64,000 nucleotides of DNA, from assembly GCA_019155185.1 (NCBI GenBank), contig CM032809.1:2338501-2402500 (forward strand), in the 5' to 3' direction. Under the pieces are notes generated by a model. The model saw only the letters and a list, made by a program, of their open reading frames with translations, was not told the DNA's origin and made no database searches. This DNA is from Beaufortia kweichowensis (Eukaryota > Chordata > Actinopteri > Cypriniformes > Gastromyzontidae). This document shows, in pieces, positions 37,901 through 50,260 of the stretch (position 1 is the stretch's first letter; the number at the start of each line of letters is the position of its first letter). The position numbers and the translations under genes were made by a program.

Positions 37901-40900
37901 ACTAAAAATAATGTTTTTGTTATTTTTAAAAATGCCTCAAATTAAAAATAAAAACCATAGAAGAAATAAAATATCTCAAATTTAAATAGTGCATTTTTAT
38001 TTGTATGCTCAGTATGTGCAATGACAGTTATCTGGTTAAAAACAATGGCTAAACTGTAAAAGCTGTCCGAAACCCATTCACAAAATATCCATAATTTACA
38101 ATTATAATTCAATCAACTTGGTTTAATAATTCAATTAACTCACTGACCCCAGTGAACTCAGTGCCCACATTTATAAAGAAGAACAAAATGGGATTTTGTT
38201 CCATACACTGTTGTGTAACGCTGCAGAGCTCACCCGCCTCTATTTAAGCAAGTAGAGAGAAAATCACAGAGCCAAAGGCTCCCGAGTGGACATTTAATAT
38301 GGACCGTTTTTTCCAATGAAACATCCAGAGAGCCTCACCTCCCTCCCACTCAGCATTCCAGCCTCTGATGGGGAGATCCCCCTTGCCTTGTAAGGCCCTG
38401 TCTTCTCCTGATGTTTACAGTTTACCTCTGAACAAGAGAGGGAGAAGGAACACACTGTTTCCTTTGTTAAATGAACGTTTTTATATTTACGCTTGTGTTC
38501 CAGCAGTTGCTATGTTCACCATTTCAGTCCATTTCCTAAGAGCTTAATGGGAGAATGAGAACGAGTTGCTTTTCCGCACTAAAAATACCTCTCATGGGCT
38601 CAGGTTGGCGAACGTGTGTACGGCTGCGGTTTAAGGGCACAACATCATTCTTGCCGGTGACGTGCTTTATCATTATCTTAATGACCTCACTTCAACCTTG
38701 TAACAATATGTGATTGATGAACAGGACAGACTGTGTTTAATTGTTTCAACATTTTTGTTATGAGCAGTGTATAGATTTTATTCTTTTATACTTTGCACAT
38801 ATTACCAAACTTTGAATCTTCAAAAAAAAAAAAAACATTGAAAAAATAATGAAAATATAAAGAAATAAAAATGATCTTAAGCCATTTCAATATATAATTA
38901 TTATGCAGAAAATATTAATAATATTTTTGAAATCAACAGAAATTACAGAATGCTCAATCCATAATTAAAAATGTGGTAAAAACAACCTTGTGCTTAAAAT
39001 GGAAGTTTAAAAAAATCATAAAAATGACAAACATCTCTTGTGTATATACACTGTGTCACATTTATTAGTTTATATAATCTAAAAAATCTGAAAGCATTAA
39101 AAGTGTCTTTTAAGAAAGCTTAACTTTTTATAAAAAGCCCATAGGGCTAAAAATACCCGTAGCTGAAAAAACACCTGTGTATTTAGACAAATTTTTTATT
39201 TATTCATTTATTTTTACCTATTTTGTGGCTGAATGTAACTCAAATTCTGTGGTGTCAACAAGGTCAAGCAGTGGTGGGTTGTTCCGCCTGTGAGTTTTTG
39301 CGTGTGCATGTGCATCTGTGAGTGTGTGACAAAGTGATAAAAAGAGAATGACGGAGGGGAAAGAAAGAGAGACAGAAAAACCGTATTTACATAAATTCCT
39401 CCCATAATAACATGTGCATGATTTTCATTTCTGTGAACAAAGGCGACTCTTTCATCCGCTGCTCGGACATTATGGGCCTTGTTAAAACCCCGTCCAGAGT
39501 GTAATGCTTTTGGGACCTTTAATTGTGAACTTCCCTTCCCATCATGCTCAGCTAGCGAGAAGGACAGAAATAACTTGCCTATCTCTGCGCTATGAATGGA
39601 GCCGGGCTAGTTAAGAGCTCTGTCTGCAGATTGTGTGTGACACTTTGGGAAAGTGAGATTGTAAAGGATGGCTACACACTTTAGAGGTGCAGTTAGTCTA
39701 TTTTAGCTGTTTAACTCTAAACAAACCTGACACCACTGAGAACATACACCTGCTATACACGCTATTTGTTACAGGGACAAGACATACAGTAGTAAATTTA
39801 CTCAGTGAATTACTTTTAAACAGAAAAAAGATCCTGAGACTGAACATCCCGGTTCTGAAGTCACGGTGAAGCACATTTGACGGCATGCAAATCCGTTACA
39901 AGGGGAATTAGAAAGAAACAGCTGCGGTCTGCAGGTCACACAAACACTCCTCATCCAGCGTCAGGCCCGTCACGTGACCCGGGCCACAGACACACACCCG
40001 CACAAATATAGAACATGCCCATAAAAAGCCACAGAATGCAGGCATGGACCCGCACACACACACATGCACAGAGAGAGAAAATCCAGAGGCTTTAGGGCAG
40101 CTGTCCAGCATCTCTCCTGGGATCTACACACACTTCGCACTGCTAATGGAGAAAAACAATGGCTAAACATAGTGTGTGTGAGTGAGAGACTGTTTGTAGG
40201 ATATATTTATATACTAATGAACAGAATAAATCTTCAGAATTGTATCTAAGCTGAACCACACAGAGAGTCGCTGGTCTTTTCTTGGCATATCTAATTCAGG
40301 TTACATGTTTTTCCATTCAGATTTGTGGGAATGCCATTTAAAAACTGCAGTTTTTACTTAACTATGAGATTTTCTTATAGTAGATGTTAATGGTGCTTGC
40401 CCATGCTACCACAATGCTAGGATTTTTATGGGTGGGTGGTTGCTAGGGTGTTGCTATGCAACTCGCCAGAGTATTCTAAATTATTCTAAGTGATTGCTAG
40501 GGTGTTGCTATGCAATTGCCAGATTATTCTAAATGATTCTAAGTGGTTGCTATGGTATCTGTAAATGGCTGCTTCTACTGGTCCACCAATCTTGTGCATG
40601 TTTGTTACACAGTTCCTGATTCTCTCTTATCCAATAGCATGTAGCTGGAGATCTTCTTCCTGTTTGGTCAACAAAAGTCCATTTGAATTACATCACACCG
40701 GCCGCTGCACTTCCCCCGGCCACTGCGTAAATGCAGCGAGAATGTGTCACACTGGCAATTTTTTAAACAGGAGAGGTAATCCTTATGTGAACAGAGGCCT
40801 GTGTCGCATGGCTGACCACAAAGCACGGAGGAGAGGTCAACATCGCAGCACATTACAGCTCAGCACTGAACTTATATCACCCTATAAGAGTTGATTTTCA

Positions 40901-43900
40901 GGCAGATATACAGTGCCTCTGTCGAGACAGCACAGACAGCCATATGGGTCATTTGTTATGCAATTCTTCCAGCAGGCACTTTCAGACACTAAACTTTGTT
41001 ATTACAGTGCTTAAAATATGACAAACTCTGTAGTGTGAGATATGCTAACAGTTGAAATACTTCATGACCATAAAACAACGAACTGTCACACACCGTCGCA
41101 AGTTTACATCCAGTTTAAATGTAAATGAGAGCATGCAGACACACGGGTTGGGCTGTACCTTTGACGGCTCCTGGTGTGTGGTGGCCATTTTGAGGAAGGT
41201 ACGTTGGACCTGCAGGGCAGTTTTTACCACTTCTGCCTGTTTGGATAAACAAGAAGACAATTTTTATTATATAAAAAAATTAATTAAAATAAAAAACTAA
41301 AATATTTCCAGTCAATAAATGACAAGCTGTTCACTCTCAGGACACCAAAGATCCTTTTATATAAATGTAATACTGAATATATATTGTGTACTGAATTTGT
41401 ACACAATAAATACGGTTTATGATTATTTTACTCATGACTTAGATTATACCGTATTTTAAAATGTACAATAAATACTTTATCTATAAATTTATCTATGTGG
41501 CACTGGAAAACAATTTTTAATGTGATTCAAAAAATCTTTTAATAAAAAATGACACAACCACTGAGACACTGAAAGTTCCGGTAGTTGAAAAAACACCCAG
41601 ATGCAGTCAAATGTAACAGGACATAACAGTACAGTACAGTAGCTGCACGCATATACGCACAATTTGAGGCAAATCCCACATTTAGGGAAAGACTTTCTCT
41701 TGCTGAACATGGGGAAAGCCAGAGGTCTGCTTTACCATAAAAGGAGCTGAATATAAGAGATAAAAACACTGTCTCAGTCCATCTCTGATGAGAAACCTAG
41801 ATTGAAGAAAGTTGCCTTTCGAGGTAAAGAGGCTTCAGTGGATCTGCAATTCCCACACTTTCAGATTCAGAAGGTTACGTCTGTATGACTCCCGGTTAAA
41901 TCATGACAATCAGTCAGCAGATGTGAGGCAGAGAATCTGTTAAATCTTTCTATAGAGTTCCTTAAAGGAATGTGTAAGGGCGAATAAACAGTCAAATACG
42001 AACTTTATGTTTTATATCAGGATGTTGACATCTTTTTGACTTTTAGACAAAAACCTGCTTTAACCACTGGCTTGTGTTTGGGACCTTAAAATTCAGAAGA
42101 TACCCTATGCACACACAACCATAAAGCCATTTCTCATCCCTTATTGGACCAAAAGAAAAATGTTTCCTCTCAGAGTTGAGCTTTATAGTGTTAACACGGA
42201 GAACACACACATCCCTCACACAAACTTTCTCTCTACCTCTTTTCATAACATTACATTCCATCACTAGAATGACCCTCTGTGTACATTGTCCAATGGTTCA
42301 TTTCTAAAGCAGCTCTTAACTTACCAGTCGATATCAACTGGCCATGAAATGTAAGCCATATAGATCATTATGTACTGTCAGTTGACGAGAAACTAACATT
42401 TCTGTTATTGTTTACAGGCCGTCATGCTAGTGACAACACAAAAGCACCTTGTTTTAGGACAGACGGGGCAGAAGCACTCGCTGACAAATGATCAGTTGTC
42501 AGAAGTGAGAGGAGTGGCTGCACCCCACGCTACATTCTGATGGAGATGTGGCAGCCAAGAGCTTTCAGTGTATTCTGTTTGTGTGGTTATACTGCACCAC
42601 CACATTTTATTTGATTGCTCAAGAGTCTTCATGTTGTTTTTAGTTATGCTATTTGAGTATCCATTTTGTTTGTGGTATCAACTTACAAATGATATGAATA
42701 CAAACAAATGATTCATCTATTGACAGTGAGAATACAAAGCTATAGAGAAAATGTAAGTAATAATGCAAATTACATAGGCGAGATGTTCGAATGTTTCATT
42801 ATATTGAAATGTTAAATTTTTGAGTGTAGATATTAGGATCATGACAAATCTGAGCACAGTGTATAATATTATAGAGACCAAAGCGGGAGACACATGGGAA
42901 AAGTTTTTTAGAAAAAATGTGAAAGAGGGAAAAAAGGTAAATAAAGTCTCCATTTGCTGTCTGAGAAGCGACTGAAATATTAAAAAAAATCTCATGTTAA
43001 TTTTTTATTCAACAGGCAGTGGGTCAAATCCCCTTGTTAATATAATAACACTGCAGAACAGTAATTTTCCAGTCCAATGATTAAAAATAACACATTAAGA
43101 AGCCAAGAATTTGTCTCTTTAAATCAGGATTAAATGCACTGAAAGCTGCTCTTTTATCATTTTTAATTCCTCAGGAATGCACCTTTAGATTATAACAACC
43201 TTCTTCTATTTATTATGACACACATGGATTTAACAGACCTGCACACGGTCATAGGAACAGAACAGCACGAAGCCAATTGTCAAAAATAGCAGAGATATAT
43301 GAACCTGGAAAGCAACAGCTCACCAGAGCAGCTGTGCATCTGAATGCGTGTACAGACATGTGGTACAATAAACTTAATGATAAGCTCAAAGAATGAATTT
43401 ATATATTTACACTATATACCATACATCTATTTGTCTACGCTTTACCCTCTTATGCTTTCCCGCGCCTGAATTCCCATATCTCTGTAACTTCTACATCTAC
43501 AATCACACATACTTACATGCTTTGCCACATCTCCACCAATGGCTGTGCTGGACTTCATGTATTCAGACACTGGTCCACTTAACAAATGGTCAAACGCCTC
43601 CATGCTCTCGGTTTCACCTTAAAATCGAAGAAAGAAACACAAAGGTGTGAAGTTCTTTAATGACGCTAACAAAAATAGCTGTAAACTAATCCAAAGCGGG
43701 ATGAACAGTTTCGTGTTGCAGAACGACACACAGACTGACAGTCTGTATGAAACACGTAACGCGATGAGCGGAGTGATACAAACACAGAAACATGCCTGTG
43801 CTGTTATACCAAATACCAGCACTATTGTTCTTCTATTCAGATTAGAGGAAAAATATTTATTAGTTATTAATTAACTTCATTGTACAACCCACAAAAGTCT

Positions 43901-44770
43901 AAAAAGAAGAAAGTGAAGAAGCTTGAAGAAGCTCATTCTTCAAGAATAGAGATTTACTTAAGAAAACAAACTCCCATCAATTATCATTACCATTTAAAAT
44001 TTATGACTGTACTGTATTTATGTGCATTTTCCTGATGCTCGTACTGTTCTCCTATGAGAATACTTTTCCCATGGAGGAAAAACCTCCTAAATGTCAGAGG
44101 TCTTTTCCCTATGACAGTTTGTACGGTTATACACAAAGCCCTGTGGACTTCCAAAAGACCCGAATAGGGTCCCATGATTTTTTTCAAGGAAAGATTTGTA
44201 AATCAAACTTTTTATTTTGATGTTTACTTTTGTGAACTACTCTTAATCTAGTTCATATAGTCTCAGGACCGTATTGATAATCCACCAATATTTGGGATTT
44301 TTATTCTATCAATAGCAGTCAATAATGAAAATGTATTGGCCTATTTGAAATTTAATTCTGAATGCTCATTTATTAATTCAAAAGACTACTTTTAGCACTA
44401 AACGATGACAATGTAAAAGCGCTGATGCTAAATTATGGCAAGAAATGCTGTGATGCCTAAATTGCTTTAACATTGACTAAAACATTTTAGTTCCTTGTGT
44501 TTTTATTTTAGTTTCATTTTATAGACAATATGAAATAAATGACAGTATTTATATACTTACAGTTTCTGTACTGGCCAGAAATTTAATATCAGTGCACTCA
44601 TATCCCGTAATTCTTTGGAATAAAGCATTTGTTACTGTACTCATGGTACCTCCATTGATTATGTTGGTGATGTCACCATTGACCAATCCCCCAGGACAGT
44701 TCTGCAGTTTGGCCGCCACCACCTCCAGACGAATCACAGCCTCCTCCAGTCGTTCAACCAGTGCTTCCAT
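31968..44770 (-). CDS. cap2: Adenylyl cyclase-associated protein 2 (actin-recycling factor)
   Basis: Twelve coding exons: 44650-44770, 43517-43617, 41159-41236, 37315-37458, 36502-36587, 36154-36259, 33814-33991, 33570-33742, 33243-33366, 33061-33143, 32223-32366 and 31968-32051. They give 1422 nt, 473 aa (human 477). The N-terminal coiled coil is ALVERLEEAVIRLE. A helical folded domain follows (FNHLSAVSESIPALGW, PGPYVKEMNDAAMFYTNRVL), then a run of eight prolines near residues 229-236, a WH2-type segment (SALFAQLNQGAAITK...) and the CARP beta domain with ELEGKKWRV and LGKVPTISINKTEGCH. It severs cofilin-actin, recharges G-actin with ATP, and in human is enriched in heart and muscle. DEQKTHKNPGLR and the tail EFPIPEQFKT favour CAP2 over CAP1. 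The exon 1 donor is the weak GTACCA, chosen because it alone joins in frame to exon 2. Confidence 0.95.
34562..34855. mobile_element. Non-autonomous DNA element with short terminal inverted repeats, cap2 intron
   Basis: The left end, CAACACTTACAATAAAGTT, and right end, AACCTTATTGTACAGTGTTA, are imperfect inverted complements. The interior has repeated GTTAACTA, AACATTAA and AACAATG runs typical of a very common zebrafish-type element. There is no reading frame. Confidence 0.7.
37536..37653. repeat. GTTGCTAGG-type minisatellite patch
   Basis: Degenerate repeats of GTTGCTAGG and TCTAGGGTGTTGCTATG with GGTGGTTTTTAGGGTG. This is the same family as 40432-40557. Confidence 0.6.
37751..38030. repeat. 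A+T-rich dispersed repeat, copy 2
   Basis: Matches 17903-18120 across most of its length, including ATATTTCATAGTT, AATATTTGACAAA, ATGCCTCAAATTAAAA and TTTATTTGTATGCTCAGTA. Confidence 0.55.
40432..40557. repeat. 54-bp minisatellite, about 2.2 copies
   Basis: Units begin TTGCTAGGGTGTTGCTATGC at 40440 and 40494, followed by CCAGA-TATTCTAAAT-ATTCTAAGTG. A third truncated unit starts near 40547. Confidence 0.75.
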
Positions 44771-47097
44771 AGCAACAATCCTGCAGAAACAGAGACAACT
44801 CTTCGTGTGGACTAAACTGCCATTATGTCTTAAGAAAGGGGGTTGATTTGTTGGGACTTCATGACCTGAGTACCACCCAATTCCATTGAAACAGTCCTAT
44901 GCTACGTGGGAGTTCTCTTTAACCGTCATACAACAGTGTGTAACTACAGAAACGGTAGTTAACAGATAATAGTAGTTTTGAGGAAGGTTTCCTGGACTTG
45001 TGCATGAACTCACAAATCTGAAAGGCAAATCTGTAGATTAATACTGACCCAAACAAGGTCATTGCCATTCATACTGTAACTTCTATTTCCCTTTATACAG
45101 CCTTACCAAAAAGTATTACCTAATATTTGCTTTTCTGAAAATCCCACACACGCTCAGTAGCAGTTTGTAAAGGCGTAGAGAGTTCACTGGCAGTCCCCCA
45201 TATGACCACACCTTCAGTTGTCATCTGCTAACAGGAATGTGACAGCCAATTCACTTCTCACAGCATTACAAAAATTAAATAATTAGAAAAAAATCTGTTC
45301 TTTTCTGTCCAACTTGGCAATATTTTTGCCAGTCTATCAGGAACACTGTGAGAAAACGTCATGTCTCTGAGATGATGAATATTTCAGATATATGATTCCG
45401 TGAAGATAAATTATTATAAAATTTTTTATATTACAATTATTATAGAATGTATAAAATTATAAATTATTATATAAAGTCATGTCAGTCTGTGAATGAAAGT
45501 TAGCAGACCATTATGATTTACATTTCTGTCTCTAAAAATCTGCTAAAATTAATAATCATACAACTAACTGAATTTTCTATAATATGCACATGACCGGGGA
45601 TAGTTTTCACGTTTCTTATCCTAGAAAATATTTCTTAGAATAAGTAGATATTAGATCTGAAAGTCCATTTCTGTATATATTGGGTAATTTAGGAACATGT
45701 TTCATTGTTTGGGCTTTTAAAGCTGTTGTACCCTAAAAAAAGGCCTGCCCGCATCATCTAATTTATAAGCGGAAAGCAATGGAATCCGATCTGTCAATCT
45801 GGGCCACATCACTGAACAATACCCTCACCTGACAAACCATCTCTGTCATCACTACTGTTATCTGGGTCTGTGATCTTTGTTTCCATTCAATGAGATGCAA
45901 TTTTAATGCTTAAGAAATTTTCTAAATAAATTAAGACAAAAGAGTGACAGGAATTCTGTCATGGCCTGTTGCAAAATATGTTTTTATAACCATCAGGCAA
46001 TACAACATCATATACTTAAAACATAAAGAACTAACGCACATTATAGAAAGACCAGATAACAAAAAGTCATATATGCTTCATTTGTGTAGCCACTTAAAGA
46101 GCAACACTCTCTCTGACACACGTCAGCAGTAATTAATAGTGACCCAGTGTGAAAACGCTCACGTCATCTTGTTATCTCTCTAGAGAATTCTCTGGGCCCT
46201 GCCAAATGCCTGACCTGGGACTCAGTCATGTTTTTAGAAAGACAGAATAAACCCAGAGCTGGTGACACAAAGAAAGTCAGGTTCTACAACACAGAACCCT
46301 AAACTTTCAGTCTAAGCAGACATGAATGTCACAATACAATACTCATAATACCATTAACTGATATCATTTTCATCTCAAAGAAAGCCATGATTGTTTATGA
46401 ATGACTAAAAACTGTGTCTGAAATCACTTACTGCATCTGCGTGATTTTTATTTTACTTTACTGAATTCAATTGAGCTAATACAGTATTAGTACATGTAAC
46501 TACATTTACAGACATACTACATTCACCGTGCTTGCATTGTCATGTGACCTGTGTGTTCGTTCACAGACTGAAAATAATTTACTGTTTCTAACAAGTACAA
46601 TTTAACCCTGAGGAATGAATGAATCAGGTCAACATGTTAAGTGCTGAACAAATATTTTAGGAGTGATGCAGAACTCTTTACACTCCTGTCTATTTCTGAA
46701 TGTCTGCACACAGGTCTAAATGCAGAGCAACACTTAACCCAGATACAGGCGAGAGAGATAGGTGACTGGGGGCACATGCAGATTTCAAAGCAATTTCATC
46801 ATATGCCAATGTGATGCATTTTCAATGTAAGCTTGAAGAATATTCTATAAACTGGAAAAATATTCAAAATATTTTCTCACGAATATCTTTTGTACAACAC
46901 AAGCTGAATTGTAAATGTAAATCTAAATGATGATTATTTTAAAATGTAAAACTGTGTAAGGGTTAGGTTTAGATGTAGAATGAGGCTTAAGGATACAGTT
47001 TGTACAGTATAAAAGTCATTATGTCTATTAAAAGTCCACATAAAACCCAAAGTTTTGATGTGTGTGTATTGAATTGAAGTTAATATATGAATTGAAG

Positions 47098-47131
<34 letters not shown>

Positions 47132-47842
47132 ATGTTATTTGGCAGTGCTTTTAGCTTTTTACAACCAATATGCCTGATTTAATACCTGAACACTAAAATA
47201 GAGACCATTTAATTGAAGTAACATGTAATTTAGTGTATCAAAACAAGACAAAAAGATATAACAATATGAAAATTGTGTGTGGTGAGTATTATAGTACCCT
47301 ATCTAAAACTATAACAACTAAAATTGCATCACCCAAATTATCCAAAGCATTTACTTCACTATAATAAATAATAATAATTATTGGCATTATTATAATATGT
47401 TGATTTCTGAATCTAGCAAATCTTACAATTAGACTATACCAACCTATAACTGATTCCTAAGAAATATGTAATTTCAAAACGAAAGTATAAAACTATCAGG
47501 CAACAAATGAAGCGTGTCTGTCACACACAGCCGTGTTCGTCACATATCCCGTGTGCTGCAGACGCCTGCGCTTACTGATATGACAACTGACAGATCCTGC
47601 AATTGGCGAAAAGATAACGCACCCTACCATCTTAAACCAACAGAGCAGCCAAAACAAAAATGGTGCCGGACACCCCGGTTCAAACGTTTGTCGTCATTAG
47701 TGTTTTCAATTCCGAAAGCGAGACAAAAACACGCACGTTTCAATGAGTACCTCCCACCCGCTCCAACATCTTTATATGATCTTTCCCGCTTTCCGTTAAT
47801 AACCGGGAATGACATACATGACAGAAACAAAGTCAGTCTTAC
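44771..47842 (-). other. cap2 first intron (5' UTR) and flanks
   Basis: A CTGCAG acceptor at 44781 places a splice junction 10 nt upstream of the ATG. The region upstream to 47842 appears to be intronic and holds no recognised coding exon. A (TA)n tract lies at 47099-47130. Confidence 0.5.
47099..47130. repeat. (TA)n microsatellite
   Basis: About 15 TA units without interruption. Confidence 0.9.
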
Positions 47843-48010
47843 CGGATTATTATCTCTGAAAACGGATCCGGGTTTGTATCTCACGTTTTCTTTATAAATT
47901 GCGAGATATGAATCGGTTATGCAGGTCTGGTCCTGGTGTCCCGCGCTCACTGTTGTCAGTCAACTGAGCAACCGGTCAGCGCGCTTCCGGTACTGCCATA
48001 TTTGGCAAGG
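47843..48010 (-). promoter_or_regulatory. Presumed cap2 5' noncoding exon and promoter
   Basis: A GTAAGA donor (tcttac at 47837-47842) bounds an exon extending to about 47990. 47.5-48.0 kb is GC- and CpG-richer than its flanks (CCGGTCAGCGCGCTTCCGG). It is upstream of cap2 and pairs with the acceptor at 44781. Confidence 0.5.
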
Positions 48011-48522
48011 ATGAATCAGAGAAAGCTTTGGTCAAGGTGCAACGAGACAGCTAGAGAAGACTTCTAGGAAAATGTCTTTCTTGTCAAATAAATATATATA
48101 TATATCATCCAAAAATTATAAATTGATTAATTTGTTTAATTTAATTTCATTCATATTCTTTTACAGAAAGTGTTGTGGTGATAGTACGTTGTGCATTTTG
48201 TGGTACTTTTTGCTTTTCAATGTTTGACATTACTTTTGTAGACAAAAATATAATTGTATTTAATTAGAAAACTAAAACTTTATTTAAAAAGTAGTTTTGT
48301 ATATGGTTTACTTGTACCAAATGATGAATAAAATCAGCCAATAAGAATCCAGCATAGATAGAAATTCCTTCAGTGCTGTTTTAAATGCTTCCTAGGTTAT
48401 GTCTTTAGAAAGCTGGATGATAAAATGCCAAGAGTACTTTTAAAGATGATCAAATATAACATAGTGTTAATTTATTTTGGATGCTTTAAGTAAAAAATAA
48501 TTTTATAAATATATATAATTTG

Positions 48523-48556
<34 letters not shown>

Positions 48557-50260
48557 TTATTTATTTATTTATTTATTTATAGTGCATTATCTTCTTGCAC
48601 TAATGATCTATAACCCTAATTTATTTTGAAAATCATGGTGCACTTTTGACACCAGCTAACAGATAACATTATCAAGTGATCTGCCTGTCAACTGGTATCA
48701 GCAGACAATGTGATATCCCCTGATTCTGCATTAGTTCCCGGTGGTAATTTCTTCCCGCACCGCTCTGTTATCACGACCGATGTTAGACAGGCATCCTTGA
48801 TGATGTGTAGCGGTAAGTTTCCACCACTGCTGTGTCATAGAGCTACTAAGACATGAACCTGCATCAGATTACATGAGAGGCAGAAATAGAAGAACATACT
48901 CAAGGAGAAGTGCCTTGTGCACAGTCTTAAGCCTTTGGCATTTCTAATTGATTAGAAAGGCCTGAATAATTCACTCGCAAGACTCGCATGTGTCTAATAT
49001 GTTAGACAGCATTGAAAAGTATACAGATGCTTGGTTTTAAGTACAGATAAAACATGATTGTGCTGTCAGGGTTATATTTACAGGTGGGTGTGTGGGAATG
49101 TGGTCTATGGTCATTACACAAATTGCTCACTACTGAACACTAAAAGATTGGGTACATCTAGGTCAACATGGTTGATCTCAGATCCATGACACAGTGATTT
49201 GGCTAAAACATGACTCAATCTATCCCGTATCCAGAATCATCAGGACACGAGGTGGTAAACAAAGACAAACACACGTACACAAAAGCTTAATACCACCACT
49301 TGACTAATCATATTGAATTATATTTAGCAATGCTGACAGCATGCGTTACACAAACACATTTAATATGTAGTGGATCAACAATGTTGGATTTACCAAGAAT
49401 GTTAATTCAACAATTTTTCCTTTTCTCTGTGTTCTGTTAGCATTGTTAGGAAGATTTCTCTCATGTCATTGAGTCCCAGAAACTCAACTAATGTGTAATC
49501 AGTTATAATTAATGACATTTGTTTTATTTCTTTTATTTCAGGAAGATATTAATAAAGATCATTTTCTAAACAAGGGCATTTTCTAAATGTTACTGGTATC
49601 CAATCCTAGTGAATTCATACTCTTTCAATTTAGTATCAACCCAATACTTCAATGATAAGTGTACTTTTTGTGGTACTTCTGTTTTTTTTTAATGGTTAAA
49701 AAAAAAAGAATTTCCAAAGAAAATAAAGAATGAGGTAATCTGATAACTGAGCTTTAACAGCTCCAATATTAAGCAATACCTGGACACACACACACACACA
49801 CAAGTTCAGGTCAGTTAAAATAGTCACTTAGCATACACATGATCATAAATACACATCTGTGTGGGTGGTGAGGAGAGGTGACAGCCTGTGTGTTTATATC
49901 GTGGCTTGCCGAGCGTGTCTGTTTCTTTTTCACATCACCTTTTTTCATCCACCGAAGCAACACATGACGGCTTGTTCTTTGTCACGGCAGTGTGACTGCA
50001 GTAAGGTTACTTTCTGCTGCTTGTCTAAGCAAAGACCCCAAAAACACAAAACATGTGAGTATTATTTTAAATAAACATTAAAATAAAAATTGGGAACAGA
50101 GATAGCTCAGTGACATAGAATCTACCAAGCATGTGTGCTTTTGAAATACAGCAAATACATTACACAACGTGATGATTCAGAAATCCAATGAACTGCAAAT
50201 TCACCTAAAGTGACAACAGTCAGGACTGCTATGCAATAAAGAAAGCATTTGAGGTTTAAA
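48011..50260. other. Intergenic DNA between cap2 promoter and rbm24 3' end
   Basis: Mostly A+T-rich with no coding exon. A better balanced tract at 48690-48850 (CCCGGTGGTAATTTC, CACGACCGATG) is unexplained. A short (CA)n is at 49782-49801. Confidence 0.45.
48522..48580. repeat. Compound (CA)n(TA)n(TTTA)n microsatellite
   Basis: About 19 bp of CA, then about 16 bp of TA, then six TTTA units. Confidence 0.9.

Larger units (their letters stand above)
37459..41158 (-). other. cap2 intron 3 (3.7 kb)
   Basis: Mostly A+T-rich, with two tracts of balanced composition at about 38330-38700 and 39420-39680 that contain no coding exon I recognise and could be conserved regulatory DNA. Two GTTGCTAGGGTGTTGCTATG minisatellite patches are listed separately. 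Confidence 0.5.

Noticed and set aside
40565..40894. 109-residue plus-strand frame in cap2 intron 3
   Set aside because: No recognisable domain and no splice context.
47514..47897. 127-residue plus-strand frame at the cap2 promoter
   Set aside because: No family resemblance; it overlaps the presumed cap2 noncoding exon and a GC-rich promoter where stops are rarer.
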